Positions 37,520-46,208 of a DNA stretch of 64,000 nt are shown piece after piece (the stretch's first letter is position 1; each line of letters begins with the position of its first letter). Under the pieces are notes generated by a model that saw nothing but the letters and a program-made list of their open reading frames with translations, did no database searches and was not told where the DNA came from. Location of the stretch: contig NZ_JAKEVF010000001.1 in the NCBI RefSeq assembly GCF_022398315.1, positions 600,644 to 664,643 on the forward strand, read 5' to 3'. Both the position numbers and the translations under genes were made by a program. Source of the DNA: Shewanella sp. Isolate11. Lineage in GTDB: Bacteria > Pseudomonadota > Gammaproteobacteria > Enterobacterales > Shewanellaceae.

Positions 37520-38806
37520 ATGAACTGTACACCGCACGCTAACTCCTATTACGCCGCGTCTGCTAACAACAAGCAGTTACGGGCAAAATTGGCCGATAAT
37601 ATTGAAACCGATGTTTGTATCATTGGTGCTGGATACACAGGTTTATCGTCGGCAATTCATCTTCTTGAAGCGGGATTTAAGGTTACCGTGCTCGAGGCCG
37701 CTCGAGTCGGTTTTGGAGCTTCAGGTCGTAATGGTGGGCAAATCGTAAATAGCTTTAGTCGTGATATCGACACCATAGAAAAAACCGTGGGTGTTGAGCA
37801 GGGGAAATTGTTTGGTGAAATGGCTTTTGAGGGAGGCCGTATCATCAAGCATTTGGTGGCTAAATATAATATCCAATGTGACCTTAAAGACGGCGGTGTA
37901 TTCGCTGCGCTAAATAATAAGCAAATGGGCCATCTTGAGTCACAAAAAGCCCTGTGGGAGAAGCATGGGCATCTAGGTCATCTTGAATTGCTCGATGCTT
38001 CAGGCATTCGTGGAGTGGTTGACAGTGAACGCTATATTGGTGGTTTACTCGATAAGAGCGGTGGTCATATTCACCCATTGAACCTTGCTTTAGGTGAAGC
38101 CGATGCGGTGGAGTCTTTAGGTGGACAGATCTTTGAAGATTCTGCGGTGATTAAAGTCGACCAAGGTGAAAGCCCTGTGGTTCATACCGCTGAAGGTTCG
38201 GTAAAGTGTAAGTTTGTTATCGTTGCCGGTAATGCTTATCTCAACGGGCTAATGCCTGAGCTACAGGCAAAGTCAATGCCTTGTGGTACCCAGGTGATCA
38301 CCACTGAGCCACTGGATGAAGCGCTGGCGCAATCACTTTTGCCACAAGATTACTGTGTTGAGGATTGTAATTACCTATTGGATTACTTCCGCCTCTCAGG
38401 TGATAAGCGCCTTATTTACGGTGGTGGTGTCGTTTATGGTGCGCGCGATCCTGCCGATATCGAAGCGATTATTCGTCCTAAGATGTTGGAGACGTTCCCA
38501 CAACTTAAAGATGTGAAAATTGATTTTACTTGGACAGGTAATTTTCTACTGACTTTGTCGCGCTTGCCACAGGTTGGGCGTATTGGCAGTAATATATACT
38601 ATTCACAAGGTTGTAGTGGTCACGGTGTTACTTATACTCACTTGGCGGGGCAAATTCTCGCAGAGACCATTAATGGACAAGCCAAACGTTTCGATGCTTT
38701 TGCTAGCCTGCCACATTACCCTTTCCCTGGTGGACATATGCTGCAAGTACCATTCTCAGCGATAGGGGCTTGGTATTACAGCTTACGGGATAAATTGGGT
38801 ATCTAA
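37520..38806 (+). CDS. puuB: Second gamma-glutamylputrescine oxidase-like flavoprotein
   Basis: A 428-residue DAO-family oxidoreductase, clearly a paralogue of the 28355 gene: dinucleotide motif DVCIIGAGYTGLSSAIHL, GFGASGRNGGQIVN, and C-terminal GHGVTYTHLAG. The two copies share many motifs but diverge widely elsewhere, which may mean different polyamine substrates (for example gamma-glutamylspermidine or -cadaverine). The ATG at 37520 has AGGTGG before it and is preferred over the GTG at 37511. It follows potI in the same direction. Confidence 0.88.
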   Translation: MNCTPHANSYYAASANNKQLRAKLADNIETDVCIIGAGYTGLSSAIHLLEAGFKVTVLEAARVGFGASGRNGGQIVNSFSRDIDTIEKTVGVEQGKLFGEMAFEGGRIIKHLVAKYNIQCDLKDGGVFAALNNKQMGHLESQKALWEKHGHLGHLELLDASGIRGVVDSERYIGGLLDKSGGHIHPLNLALGEADAVESLGGQIFEDSAVIKVDQGESPVVHTAEGSVKCKFVIVAGNAYLNGLMPELQAKSMPCGTQVITTEPLDEALAQSLLPQDYCVEDCNYLLDYFRLSGDKRLIYGGGVVYGARDPADIEAIIRPKMLETFPQLKDVKIDFTWTGNFLLTLSRLPQVGRIGSNIYYSQGCSGHGVTYTHLAGQILAETINGQAKRFDAFASLPHYPFPGGHMLQVPFSAIGAWYYSLRDKLGI

Positions 38807-38825
38807 TAACCCTATCATATCGACA

Positions 38826-38852
38826 ACAGCCCGTTTATTGCGGGCTTTTTCT
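38826..38852 (+). terminator. Terminator after the second puuB
   Basis: AGCCCG-TTTATTG-CGGGCT plus a T run. It closes the pot/puuB transcript before the sensor kinase gene. Confidence 0.82.
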
Positions 38853-38992
38853 TATCGGTCTTAAAACAGTCGCATAGGTATCAATTAATCTGTAAATCAT
38901 AGCTAAAGATGCACTTGTTAAAAAAATGTTTGTTGCAGCAGCTAGTTTGTTAGACTGTGATGTAATATCCATCACGGCGAGTTGATTCAGTA

Positions 38993-41900
38993 GTGTTCCA
39001 TCTTATCTTTATCAGTCCTCTGCATCATGCCAAGCGGCCTTTGTTGCTGTCAGCTATCTTACTGTGTTGCTGCTTTTATCCGATACTGGTGCAGGCATCA
39101 TCCCCACAAGTAATCAAACCTGATTATTTTCATCGTATGACAGCTCTGTCTACAGATGTACGCAATGGCCTGTCTGAAAACGCAGTAGAAGATCTCGCCA
39201 GAGATGAATATCAGCGGTTATGGGTAGCGACCCAAGATGGAGTTAACTTATTCGATGCTAATAAAATCAAAGTATTTAACAGTGGCCAAGCTCATTCGGG
39301 CTTATCTAATAGCTTTATCAATGATATTTATTCTGATGCTGCAGGAGGCATGTGGGTCGCATCTAATGGTGGTATAGATAGGATAGATACACATAATTAT
39401 CAAATTGTTCAACACGCTCAGCATTTTGCCGGCAAAGGCGCTTTTGATCAGCTTTTTCGTTGGGATGAGCAGCATGTTGGATTCTTGCTCGGGACAGAAC
39501 TCTACACCATCAATATCCATAGTTTTGCCATCACTAAGGTGCCTGTCACCACACCTGATATTAAGTCACTGGTTTTAGTCGATGGTAGCTTAATTCTTCA
39601 GCATGATACTGGGTTTTCATTACTAGATCCGCAAACATTGACGTTAACTGCACGACAGATTTCGCCAGTATTATCAGATGAGGTGATTAATTTTACTCTC
39701 GACGAACGCGGCGATTTATGGCTAGTGACAACCGAGGGGGTCGTGCATCGATGCGATGCAGCAGACCGTTGTCAGAAACTGCAATTTAGCGATGGTGAAG
39801 GTAACGATGCAACGGTAGGTAGTTTGCTTTTTCAGCAAGGCACCATGTATTTGGTGAGTAACTTGGGGCTGTTTATTCTCGACGCCCAATTAAGTCATGT
39901 CAGCTTATTGCAGACAGGTCATCAGTGGAGGGTGTTTTCAGAGCGGCCTTTTCACCATGTACTACTGGTGACAGCCGAGCAAGATATTTTTGTTGGTACC
40001 ATGGGAGGGTTGTATTTTCTGTCATCTAACTTTAGCCACTTATCTGGTGCAGTCGATACCGATGAAATTTTTGATCAAGAGTTAGTTGGCGTATCGACAT
40101 TTAACACCGAAGAGGGAGAAGCACTGGCGGTTACTGGCACTAGAGAACTAATTCTTTTAAAAGAGGATTTAGGCCGTTTGGAGGTATTAAAGCGGCTTGC
40201 TTATCCAAAAGATTTTGAGCCGTTTACTTTTATCGAGGCCGGTGAACATAGATATCTGAGTTCGTTTCGTTCAGGTTCATTGTTATTGACTGCTCAAGGT
40301 TGGCTGCCGTTGGAACAAATGGTTCCAGAATTATTGGGCAATACTAATATTCTTACCGATGTATTGGAGTTAGCCACGGGCGAGCGATTATTGTTGTTTA
40401 CCAGTGAGCTGATACTGATAACGCCTTCGGATGGTAAATATAACATCCGCTGGCGGGTTGGATTAAATACTGACATTGCCTACGATATCGAGTACCAGCA
40501 TCAGCAGTTGCTGATTGCCACCTTGGAAGATGGACTCATGGTAGCACCATGGACCGATAAAATGCAGCCACCTGAAAACTGGCAGTCATTGATGCAAGAT
40601 GTCATGTTGGCGGACTTAAAGCAGACTGCTAATGAACTGATTGCGATGACGGTTGGTGACGGTATCTGGAGGCTCAACAATACTCCCGAGGGCTGGCAAG
40701 CTACGCCACTGGAAAGTAACAGCCGTTTATTAAATGCTACCATTTTGTGTATGACGCCTTACGCTGAGAATAATGGCTGGTTAGTGACGACCAATAATGG
40801 CGTGGTGATTTACGATGAACAGCTTAATTTGCAACAAATCCTCACCATCAATGATGGATTAAGTCACAGAGAGAATGTCCAGTTTGCTTGTACCAGCTTC
40901 AATAACAAAGCGGTGGCAGTAGGGTTACGAGGCATGACCATTTTTCACAAGGCTATCGCCATTAAAGAGCAGGCTAAATTAAGTTGGTTAGGGGCTTGGG
41001 TTGATGGTGAACCTATACCGATGAATTACACTAGGCATAATTTTATTGCACCTGATCAGCTGAATTTTAGGTTTGCTGTAGGGCCATTACCGCTGAATGC
41101 CCATACTGATTTTCAGTATCGATTTGCCAATAGTGAGACATCCTGGCGGCCGTTAGACGATACGCTTTTAAGTTTGTCCTATTTGGCGTCAGGTGATTAT
41201 CACCTTGAGATCCGCGGCAAACTGTATAATGGCAGTTTTACTAATACCTTGAGTGTCCCCTTTAAAATTAGCCCACCAATATGGAAGCAAAATTTTGCTT
41301 TAGTACTGTATGTGGTTATTGGGCTGTTGATTATCAACTGGATTTTTCATCTGCGTTGGCAGGCACAAAAAGAGCGAGTGGTGTTGCTTGAGGCGCAAAA
41401 GCTGCTGCAGGATAATTACACTAAAGAATTGGAGTCTCAGGTAAAACAGCGCACCGAAGAATTGAAATTAAAACAAAAAGAAGCGTTGAAATTACAAAGG
41501 GATAAAGCCAGTTTTATTATTGGTGCTAGTCACGATTTGAAGAATTTAGTGGGCTTATTGCGGCTTAACCTTGCCAGTCTGAAAGACAAGCAGGAGTTCG
41601 AGTATCAGGCTTTAGACAATGTGACTGAAACCCTGTCTGATTTAACCGAAAATATCACCCAATTGTCTAAGATGGATGCAGGGGCTATTTCTCCGGTGAT
41701 GGTTGTTGTGGAGCTAGCCCCATTATTGAATAGCATTCAGCGGCAATTTTCACCGGCTTGCCAGGCAAAAGAGATACAGTTTGAACTGACGTGTGAGCCA
41801 CAGCTGTTTGTTAAAACTGACCCTCATTTACTCGCGCGCATTTTGCATAATCTCATCGATAATGCGATTAAAAATTTACCGTCAGGCAGTGAAATTGTGT

Positions 41901-42526
41901 TAGCGGCTAGTGCTCAAAACTCAGATTGCATTATTAAAGTCAGAGATAATGGTACCGGTTTACCTGCAGAAATAAAGCAAACTTGGCCAGTTCCTTTTTG
42001 GCGTGGCACGGACCAATACTCGGGTAGTGGCCTTGGTTTATTTGTCGTTTCTAAGATAGCTCAACTACTTAGTATAAGTGTAAAGTTAGATGAACATCAT
42101 CAAGGCGCCTGCTTTATTCTCAAACTTCCACGTGAACAAAAATTATGCGAATCTAATGCACTGCATAAAGCTCATATCATTGCGTTGATCGAAGACGATC
42201 CACAGCAAAGATTATGGCTTGAGCAGAAACTGAATAATCATGGATATCAGGTTGACAGTTTTGCCAGTATAAAAGCATTTGAACTGGCTAAATCACAAGA
42301 TTATGCCGCGATTTTGTCTGATATAGATTTAGAAGATGACATCGATGGTATTGAAGCTTTGCCTCTTTATCGGAAGCGAATGCAAGATAAGGGGCTTGTT
42401 ATATACATCTCAGGTCATTTAGCGGCTAGGAGTCGCATCGATGGGCAAAGTAGAGTGTATTTTCTACCTAAACCCTTGAAGCTACTTAAGCTGTTTAATT
42501 TGTTAAAACAAGGTATTAAAAATTGA
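38993..42526 (+). CDS. Hybrid sensor histidine kinase with periplasmic propeller
   Basis: An 1177-residue two-component sensor. In order: signal peptide (about 15-36), a long periplasmic region with two-component-propeller repeats (about 45-660; elements such as DEYQRLWVATQDGVNLFD and DAAGGMWVASNGGIDRID), a Y_Y_Y-like sandwich (about 690-765), one membrane span (about 769-788), a coiled coil, HisKA with phospho-acceptor His847 in GASHDLKNLVG, an HATPase with DNAIKNLPSG, RDNGTGLP and GSGLGLFV, then a receiver (about 1060-1177) with acidic pair EDD, Asp1110 and Lys in LPKPLK. There is no HPt domain. The start is GTG. Propeller sensors of this kind often sense polysaccharides or peptides; the ligand is unknown. 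Confidence 0.85.
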   Translation: MFHLIFISPLHHAKRPLLLSAILLCCCFYPILVQASSPQVIKPDYFHRMTALSTDVRNGLSENAVEDLARDEYQRLWVATQDGVNLFDANKIKVFNSGQAHSGLSNSFINDIYSDAAGGMWVASNGGIDRIDTHNYQIVQHAQHFAGKGAFDQLFRWDEQHVGFLLGTELYTINIHSFAITKVPVTTPDIKSLVLVDGSLILQHDTGFSLLDPQTLTLTARQISPVLSDEVINFTLDERGDLWLVTTEGVVHRCDAADRCQKLQFSDGEGNDATVGSLLFQQGTMYLVSNLGLFILDAQLSHVSLLQTGHQWRVFSERPFHHVLLVTAEQDIFVGTMGGLYFLSSNFSHLSGAVDTDEIFDQELVGVSTFNTEEGEALAVTGTRELILLKEDLGRLEVLKRLAYPKDFEPFTFIEAGEHRYLSSFRSGSLLLTAQGWLPLEQMVPELLGNTNILTDVLELATGERLLLFTSELILITPSDGKYNIRWRVGLNTDIAYDIEYQHQQLLIATLEDGLMVAPWTDKMQPPENWQSLMQDVMLADLKQTANELIAMTVGDGIWRLNNTPEGWQATPLESNSRLLNATILCMTPYAENNGWLVTTNNGVVIYDEQLNLQQILTINDGLSHRENVQFACTSFNNKAVAVGLRGMTIFHKAIAIKEQAKLSWLGAWVDGEPIPMNYTRHNFIAPDQLNFRFAVGPLPLNAHTDFQYRFANSETSWRPLDDTLLSLSYLASGDYHLEIRGKLYNGSFTNTLSVPFKISPPIWKQNFALVLYVVIGLLIINWIFHLRWQAQKERVVLLEAQKLLQDNYTKELESQVKQRTEELKLKQKEALKLQRDKASFIIGASHDLKNLVGLLRLNLASLKDKQEFEYQALDNVTETLSDLTENITQLSKMDAGAISPVMVVVELAPLLNSIQRQFSPACQAKEIQFELTCEPQLFVKTDPHLLARILHNLIDNAIKNLPSGSEIVLAASAQNSDCIIKVRDNGTGLPAEIKQTWPVPFWRGTDQYSGSGLGLFVVSKIAQLLSISVKLDEHHQGACFILKLPREQKLCESNALHKAHIIALIEDDPQQRLWLEQKLNNHGYQVDSFASIKAFELAKSQDYAAILSDIDLEDDIDGIEALPLYRKRMQDKGLVIYISGHLAARSRIDGQSRVYFLPKPLKLLKLFNLLKQGIKN

Positions 42527-43140
42527 CTCAGATACATATTGCTTTAGCTGATGATCACCCGTTATTTGTTTACGCTATTAAAGAAAAACTCAAAAAAACA
42601 ATTAAATCCATTACCCTAGAAGAAGCTCGCAATTATCAAGAGTTGTTTCGTATCGTTCAACGCGCCGAGCAGAGTTTAGATCTAGTGATTGTGGATTTAT
42701 CCATGCCTGGCTCTGAAGGGCTGCAAGGTATTCGCTATATCAGTGAGACATATCCTTCCGTTCCGATCCTAGTGGTCAGTGGCCACGATGACTTTTCCAC
42801 TCGCCAAAGTTGTTTAGATGCAGGCGCTAGTGAGTTTGTTTCTAAGAGTGAGTGTGAAACTACGCTCATTGAGTCAGTGTGTAATATGATCACTGAAGAG
42901 TTTCAAGAGGTGGAAGATAATACTTCTTCCATTGAAAGTGATATTGCTAAGATGAACCTTACACCGAGTCAGAAAAAAGTACTGGCGTTGTTATCAAATG
43001 GCCTGAGTAATAAGTTAATCGCGAGAGACTTGAAAATATCAGAGAAGACGGTACGTATTCATGCATCAGCGATTTATAAACAACTTGGTGTTGAGAACCG
43101 CACTCAAGCGGCTATAAAGTATAAAACTGTAAGTATTTAA
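42523..43140 (+). CDS. LuxR/NarL-type response regulator
   Basis: A 205-residue transcription factor: receiver (about 1-120) with DD in ALADDHPLF, phospho-Asp in IVDLSMPG, Ser in VVSGHDD, Lys in FVSKSE; then an HTH of LuxR type (about 145-203, LTPSQKKVLALLSNGLSNKLI and KTVRIHASAIYKQLGVENRT). It starts with TTG and overlaps the kinase stop by four bases, so the pair is translationally coupled and forms one signalling system. Its target genes are not identified; the convergent protease operon next door is a candidate. Confidence 0.9.
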   Translation: MTQIHIALADDHPLFVYAIKEKLKKTIKSITLEEARNYQELFRIVQRAEQSLDLVIVDLSMPGSEGLQGIRYISETYPSVPILVVSGHDDFSTRQSCLDAGASEFVSKSECETTLIESVCNMITEEFQEVEDNTSSIESDIAKMNLTPSQKKVLALLSNGLSNKLIARDLKISEKTVRIHASAIYKQLGVENRTQAAIKYKTVSI

Positions 43141-43157
43141 ATTTAGAATCAATAAAT

Positions 43158-43187
43158 AAAAAAGGAGCCAAATGGCTCCTTTTTTTG
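43158..43187. terminator. Bidirectional terminator between response regulator and protease
   Basis: AAAAAAGGAGCCA-AA-TGGCTCCTTTTTT, with A and T runs on either side of a strong stem, ends both the plus-strand regulator and the minus-strand protease gene. Confidence 0.92.
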
Positions 43188-43209
43188 TTAGTAAGCTAAA
43201 GGAGAAAAG

Positions 43210-44412
43210 TTATTTAACGCCTTTACCATTACAAGTGTTGGTCATTAGGTAATCGTAAGCCGCTTTCGCTTGTACTAAACCATAACCATATTTGTAATCA
43301 CGGCCTGGCTCACCTAAGTCTTTCGCCGAAGCGGTAAGCGCATTACGGATCTCGAAGTTGTTACACTGTGGGAAGTGGCTCCATACCAGCGCAGCTACAC
43401 CCGCTACATGTGGTGAAGCCATTGAGGTACCTGACATAAAAACATGTCCTGGACCAGCTTCTTCACCGATGAGATTTTCATCTTCATCATAAATGCCAAC
43501 TTTTATATAGGTTGAGGCAACATCTACCCCCGGTGCTGCAAGTTCAACCTTAGCTGTGCGTTGAGAGAAATAAGCCCACTCTTCCGCGTCATCAACCGCA
43601 GCAACTGACATCACTGAGTCATAAGAAGCTGGATAGTTATGAGTTGCTGCTTCATCATTACCTGCAGCGGCAATAGATAGAATGCCCATGCGCTCAATTC
43701 GGTCGAATGCACGTTGTTCAACTTTGGTTTCAAATGCGCTACCTAGACTCATGTTGATCACATCGGCACCACCATCGGCACAAGCATAAGCTGCACCAGC
43801 AATATCCGAAGCGTATGACCAACCACCTTCATCGTTAAATACGCGCACGATGTAAAGTGACGCCTCATTTGACCCAAGTACACCAGCAACGCCACCATTA
43901 CCATCGACCGCGGCGATAGTACCGGCTACGTGAGTTCCATGGCCATTGCCGTCTTGATACCAAGAGCCAGCTCCTTCGTCAGTACCATCTACATCACCTT
44001 GAGGTAAATCTGGGTGACCTAGATAGTAACCGGTATCCATGATACATACTTTTTTGCCGCCCATGAACTCAAGCTGATCTGCTTGTACCATTGGTAGGCC
44101 ATAAGGGGTGTAATCGCTAAAACCACTGTACTTAACATCTAAAGGAACTGCTTTACGTGGCGCATCAATTTCAATCGATTTTACCACTTTGCTATTTTTA
44201 ATTTGGGCAAAGCCTTCATAGCTTACAACGGCTGCAAAAGCGTTGTCTTGGTCGAGCTCAACTTTGATGTTACCACCAGCATTTTTGACTTCATTCATTA
44301 ATGCTTGCTTGTTGCCATTGTTGTATTCAAATACTAGGCGAATATCTTTAGCTTCTGCGTGAGCTGCAAATGCGCCCGTGATCATTAGCGATATTAATGA
44401 TTTCTTTAACAT
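43210..44412 (-). CDS. Secreted subtilisin-like serine protease (S8)
   Basis: A 400-residue secreted protease. Signal peptide (1 to about 21, AHAEA), an I9-like propeptide (about 22-90; includes VVSYEGFAQIKNSKVVKSIEID) and an S8 catalytic domain. Catalytic triad: Asp126 (CIMDTGYYLGHPDL), His158 (GNGHGTHVAG), Ser330 (SGTSMASPHVAG); oxyanion Asn252 (AAAGNDE). No C-terminal PPC domain is evident. It would act outside the cell or in the periplasm. AAGGAG precedes the start. It is 11 bases downstream of the lipoprotein gene, so they form an operon. Confidence 0.92.
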   Translation of the reverse strand: MLKKSLISLMITGAFAAHAEAKDIRLVFEYNNGNKQALMNEVKNAGGNIKVELDQDNAFAAVVSYEGFAQIKNSKVVKSIEIDAPRKAVPLDVKYSGFSDYTPYGLPMVQADQLEFMGGKKVCIMDTGYYLGHPDLPQGDVDGTDEGAGSWYQDGNGHGTHVAGTIAAVDGNGGVAGVLGSNEASLYIVRVFNDEGGWSYASDIAGAAYACADGGADVINMSLGSAFETKVEQRAFDRIERMGILSIAAAGNDEAATHNYPASYDSVMSVAAVDDAEEWAYFSQRTAKVELAAPGVDVASTYIKVGIYDEDENLIGEEAGPGHVFMSGTSMASPHVAGVAALVWSHFPQCNNFEIRNALTASAKDLGEPGRDYKYGYGLVQAKAAYDYLMTNTCNGKGVK

Positions 44413-44423
44413 TTGACTGCTCC

Positions 44424-44987
44424 TTATTCTTCTGTGCTAGTTGAGGTTTCTGCTTTACCTGGGCAAGCATGTTCTTGGATATTGCCGCTCACAGTGCCTC
44501 CATTTATGTAAGTTTGGTAAGGACCGGTGCTCAACGCTAATAATGTGATAGCGCCATGGAAGTTACCTTTACCTTCGCCGGTATCAAAGAAACAAGCTTT
44601 ACCTGTACCTTCACCTGGAGCAGCAGGGTTAGTTGAAGAGTAAGTGAAATGCGCTTCGTATTGGTTCTCGCAGCTACACTCGTCTGCTGGATCCATATCG
44701 GCATTCATTGTCATTGCACAGAATCCAACGTTAGTGATTTCGGCTTTTAATTTCACGCCGCCGATATCTTCAAAGTCGATAGCGCTTTTGTCGTGAAAGT
44801 TCATTTGACCAGAGACTTCCCCGTCACATTTTTCTGCTTTAAAAGTCAGTACTGCTTTGTCTGCACCGCCGGCAGAGTTCAGGGTTCCACCACCAGTGAA
44901 TTTAGCATCACCAATAAGTTCACAACCAGTTAATGCTGTGCCTGCAAGAGCCATCATGGCTAAAACTGTTAATTTTTTTTGGAACAT
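44424..44987 (-). CDS. Cys-rich lipoprotein, function unknown
   Basis: A 187-residue lipoprotein: signal peptide with lipobox LTGC (Cys about residue 21), then a Gly-rich, likely beta-rich domain with repeated elements (FTGGGTLNS, AVLTFKAEKCDGEVSGQMNF) and at least five further Cys (including CSC) that could form disulfides, ending in a Ser/Thr tail. I do not recognise a family. The ATG at 44987 has AGAGGA before it; a longer frame from 45002 is less likely. It is the first gene of the operon with the S8 protease, which suggests an anchor, inhibitor or substrate role. That role is a guess. Confidence 0.8.
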   Translation of the reverse strand: MFQKKLTVLAMMALAGTALTGCELIGDAKFTGGGTLNSAGGADKAVLTFKAEKCDGEVSGQMNFHDKSAIDFEDIGGVKLKAEITNVGFCAMTMNADMDPADECSCENQYEAHFTYSSTNPAAPGEGTGKACFFDTGEGKGNFHGAITLLALSTGPYQTYINGGTVSGNIQEHACPGKAETSTSTEE

Positions 44988-45465
44988 TACTTCCTCTCCC
45001 ACATATTTTATTATTGTGCTACTCGATTTATTCAGATGCCGTATCCTGATATTGCTGAACTGATTAAAAGTCGCGCTTTTTTAATCCTAGTAATGGGAGC
45101 CTGCCTGTAGAACCTTCCCATTTCTGTCACAACAATATCGATAATCGAATAGAGCTTAATACAAGTTGGACGGTTTGAATTTGCTCTAACTCTAGAGGTT
45201 GTTAACAAACTGATAACCTGTTGAATCGAGTCTAGGGCTGTTAAAAAAATACTAAAATAGGACTGATGGCGTACATGCTAGGGTAAATGTCCTATGTGTT
45301 ATTTGATGCGTACATTTAACTTGCTGATCTAAGGTCATTCCATAGTTTTGTGTTACTTTTTGTTTACAGTTGAAATAATTTTGTTTGTCGAGTTTATAGA
45401 CAATATATGTGCGTTTGGGGCTGGGATTGTCGGGAAAATAAGCGTTTTTTATTCGACAAGAGTGA

Positions 45466-45519
45466 GTATTAATTGCACCGAACTGCCAAGAAAAAGGTCA
45501 TTTTCAGTGCAATTAATAC
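45466..45519. repeat. 13-base perfect inverted repeat
   Basis: GTATTAATTGCAC (45466-45478) and GTGCAATTAATAC (45507-45519) are exact inverse complements separated by 28 bases. This could be the arms of a long hairpin in an RNA or a binding site for a dimeric regulator. Confidence 0.65.
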
Positions 45520-45912
45520 AGTGATGTTGATTTATGTATTGATGAAAATTTTATTTAGCCAAAAGTTTTTCGACGTTGATGATAGGGTTATCAGTGTTAG
45601 GTTAGGGAATGCTTGAGTTCGTATTTATCTAAAATATTCCTATCCGGGCGTGTTGATCTTTGCTGTTTAGTTTTTGTTCGCGGCCAAAGTGTTTTAATTG
45701 TGGCATGAGGTGTGATGCCTAGTCATCTAAGCAACTCAGCTCATAATAAAGAGTAAAATACTTTTAACCGAACCTATTAGGCAGCGTTTGTTGTCATTTT
45801 AGTGCGTTAGCACTGTTGTCATTTGGAATAACCACACATCAAAAGTGATGTATTTTATCAATACCCAACAAACCGCTGAAAAAGCAAACTTGAAAGGTCA
45901 ACTTGCCCAAGT

Positions 45913-46019
45913 TGTAGTGCTCAAGTAATTAAGTGCTTATTTTGAGGACTAATTCAGTCGATGAAAGATTTATAGATGGAGGGATACGATGTTTTTTAAT
46001 GCGACTTTGAGCACTACAG
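45913..46019. repeat. 12-base perfect inverted repeat, 83 bases apart
   Basis: TGTAGTGCTCAA (45913-45924) and TTGAGCACTACA (46008-46019) are exact inverse complements. The right arm lies inside the possible small frame at 45989. In a plus-strand transcript the arms could close a large stem that includes the ribosome binding site. Confidence 0.55.
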
Positions 46020-46048
46020 CTCCCATTAGAGCACCCGGTATCTCATAA
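45989..46048 (+). CDS. Possible 19-codon small open reading frame
   Basis: ATG at 45989 with a strong GGAGGG at 45978-45983 (five-base spacer) opens a 19-residue frame (MFFNATLSTTAPIRAPGIS) ending with TAA. The unusually good ribosome binding site is the only support, since a frame this short occurs by chance. A leader or small peptide is possible. Low confidence. Confidence 0.25.
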   Translation: MFFNATLSTTAPIRAPGIS

Positions 46049-46054
46049 AACGAA

Positions 46055-46093
46055 AAAGGCGTAGTAGGTATTAACCTACTACGCCTTATCTGA
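46055..46093 (-). terminator. tRNA-Ile2 terminator
   Basis: A 13-base perfect stem, AAGGCGTAGTAGG with CCTACTACGCCTT, lies just past the tRNA 3' end. On the minus strand a T run follows. It would also end any plus-strand transcript through the small frame at 45989, though with a weaker tail. Confidence 0.88.
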
Positions 46094-46095
46094 AT

Positions 46096-46172
46096 TGGTG
46101 GCCCCTCACAGACTTGAACTGTGGACCTAACGATTATGAGTCGTGTGCTCTAACCAACTGAGCTAAGGGGCC
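46096..46172 (-). tRNA. ileX: tRNA-Ile2, anticodon CAU (lysidine type)
   Basis: 77 bases on the minus strand, with CCA encoded. Acceptor stem GGCCCCT / AGGGGCC, D arm GCTCAGTTGGTTAGAGC, anticodon loop CTCATAA and T arm CACAG-TTCAAGT-CTGTG. The anticodon CAT with this acceptor and loop matches E. coli tRNA-Ile2, whose C34 becomes lysidine by TilS to read AUA codons, rather than initiator or elongator tRNA-Met. The first anticodon-stem pair (27-43) is C opposite T, a mismatch where E. coli has a G-U pair. Confidence 0.93.
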
Positions 46173-46208
46173 GACTTTTGATAGTCGTCACTATCGAAAG
46201 CGCAAAAG

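Larger units (their letters stand above)
44988..46088. other. 1.1 kb non-coding region with several inverted repeats
   Basis: The longest gene-poor stretch of the window. I see no normal-size coding frame. It holds the promoter of the lipoprotein-protease operon (minus strand), a 13-base inverted repeat at 45466-45519, a small hairpin AGTGC-GTTA-GCACT at 45801-45814 flanked by GTTGTCATTT direct repeats, a 12-base inverted pair at 45913-46019, and a possible 19-codon frame at 45989. The base composition is AT-rich. It is consistent with one or more small RNA genes. Confidence 0.5.

Noticed and set aside
45778..45814. Possible integron attC-like site (GTTTGTTGTC-type core with a hairpin)
   Set aside because: The hairpin is only five pairs, the core sequences are not in attC order and no integrase or cassette is near.
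43210..46048. Toxin-antitoxin or bacteriocin interpretation of the small frame, lipoprotein and protease
   Set aside because: The peptide has no leader motif, no exporter is adjacent, and the protease is a general S8 type with signal peptide.
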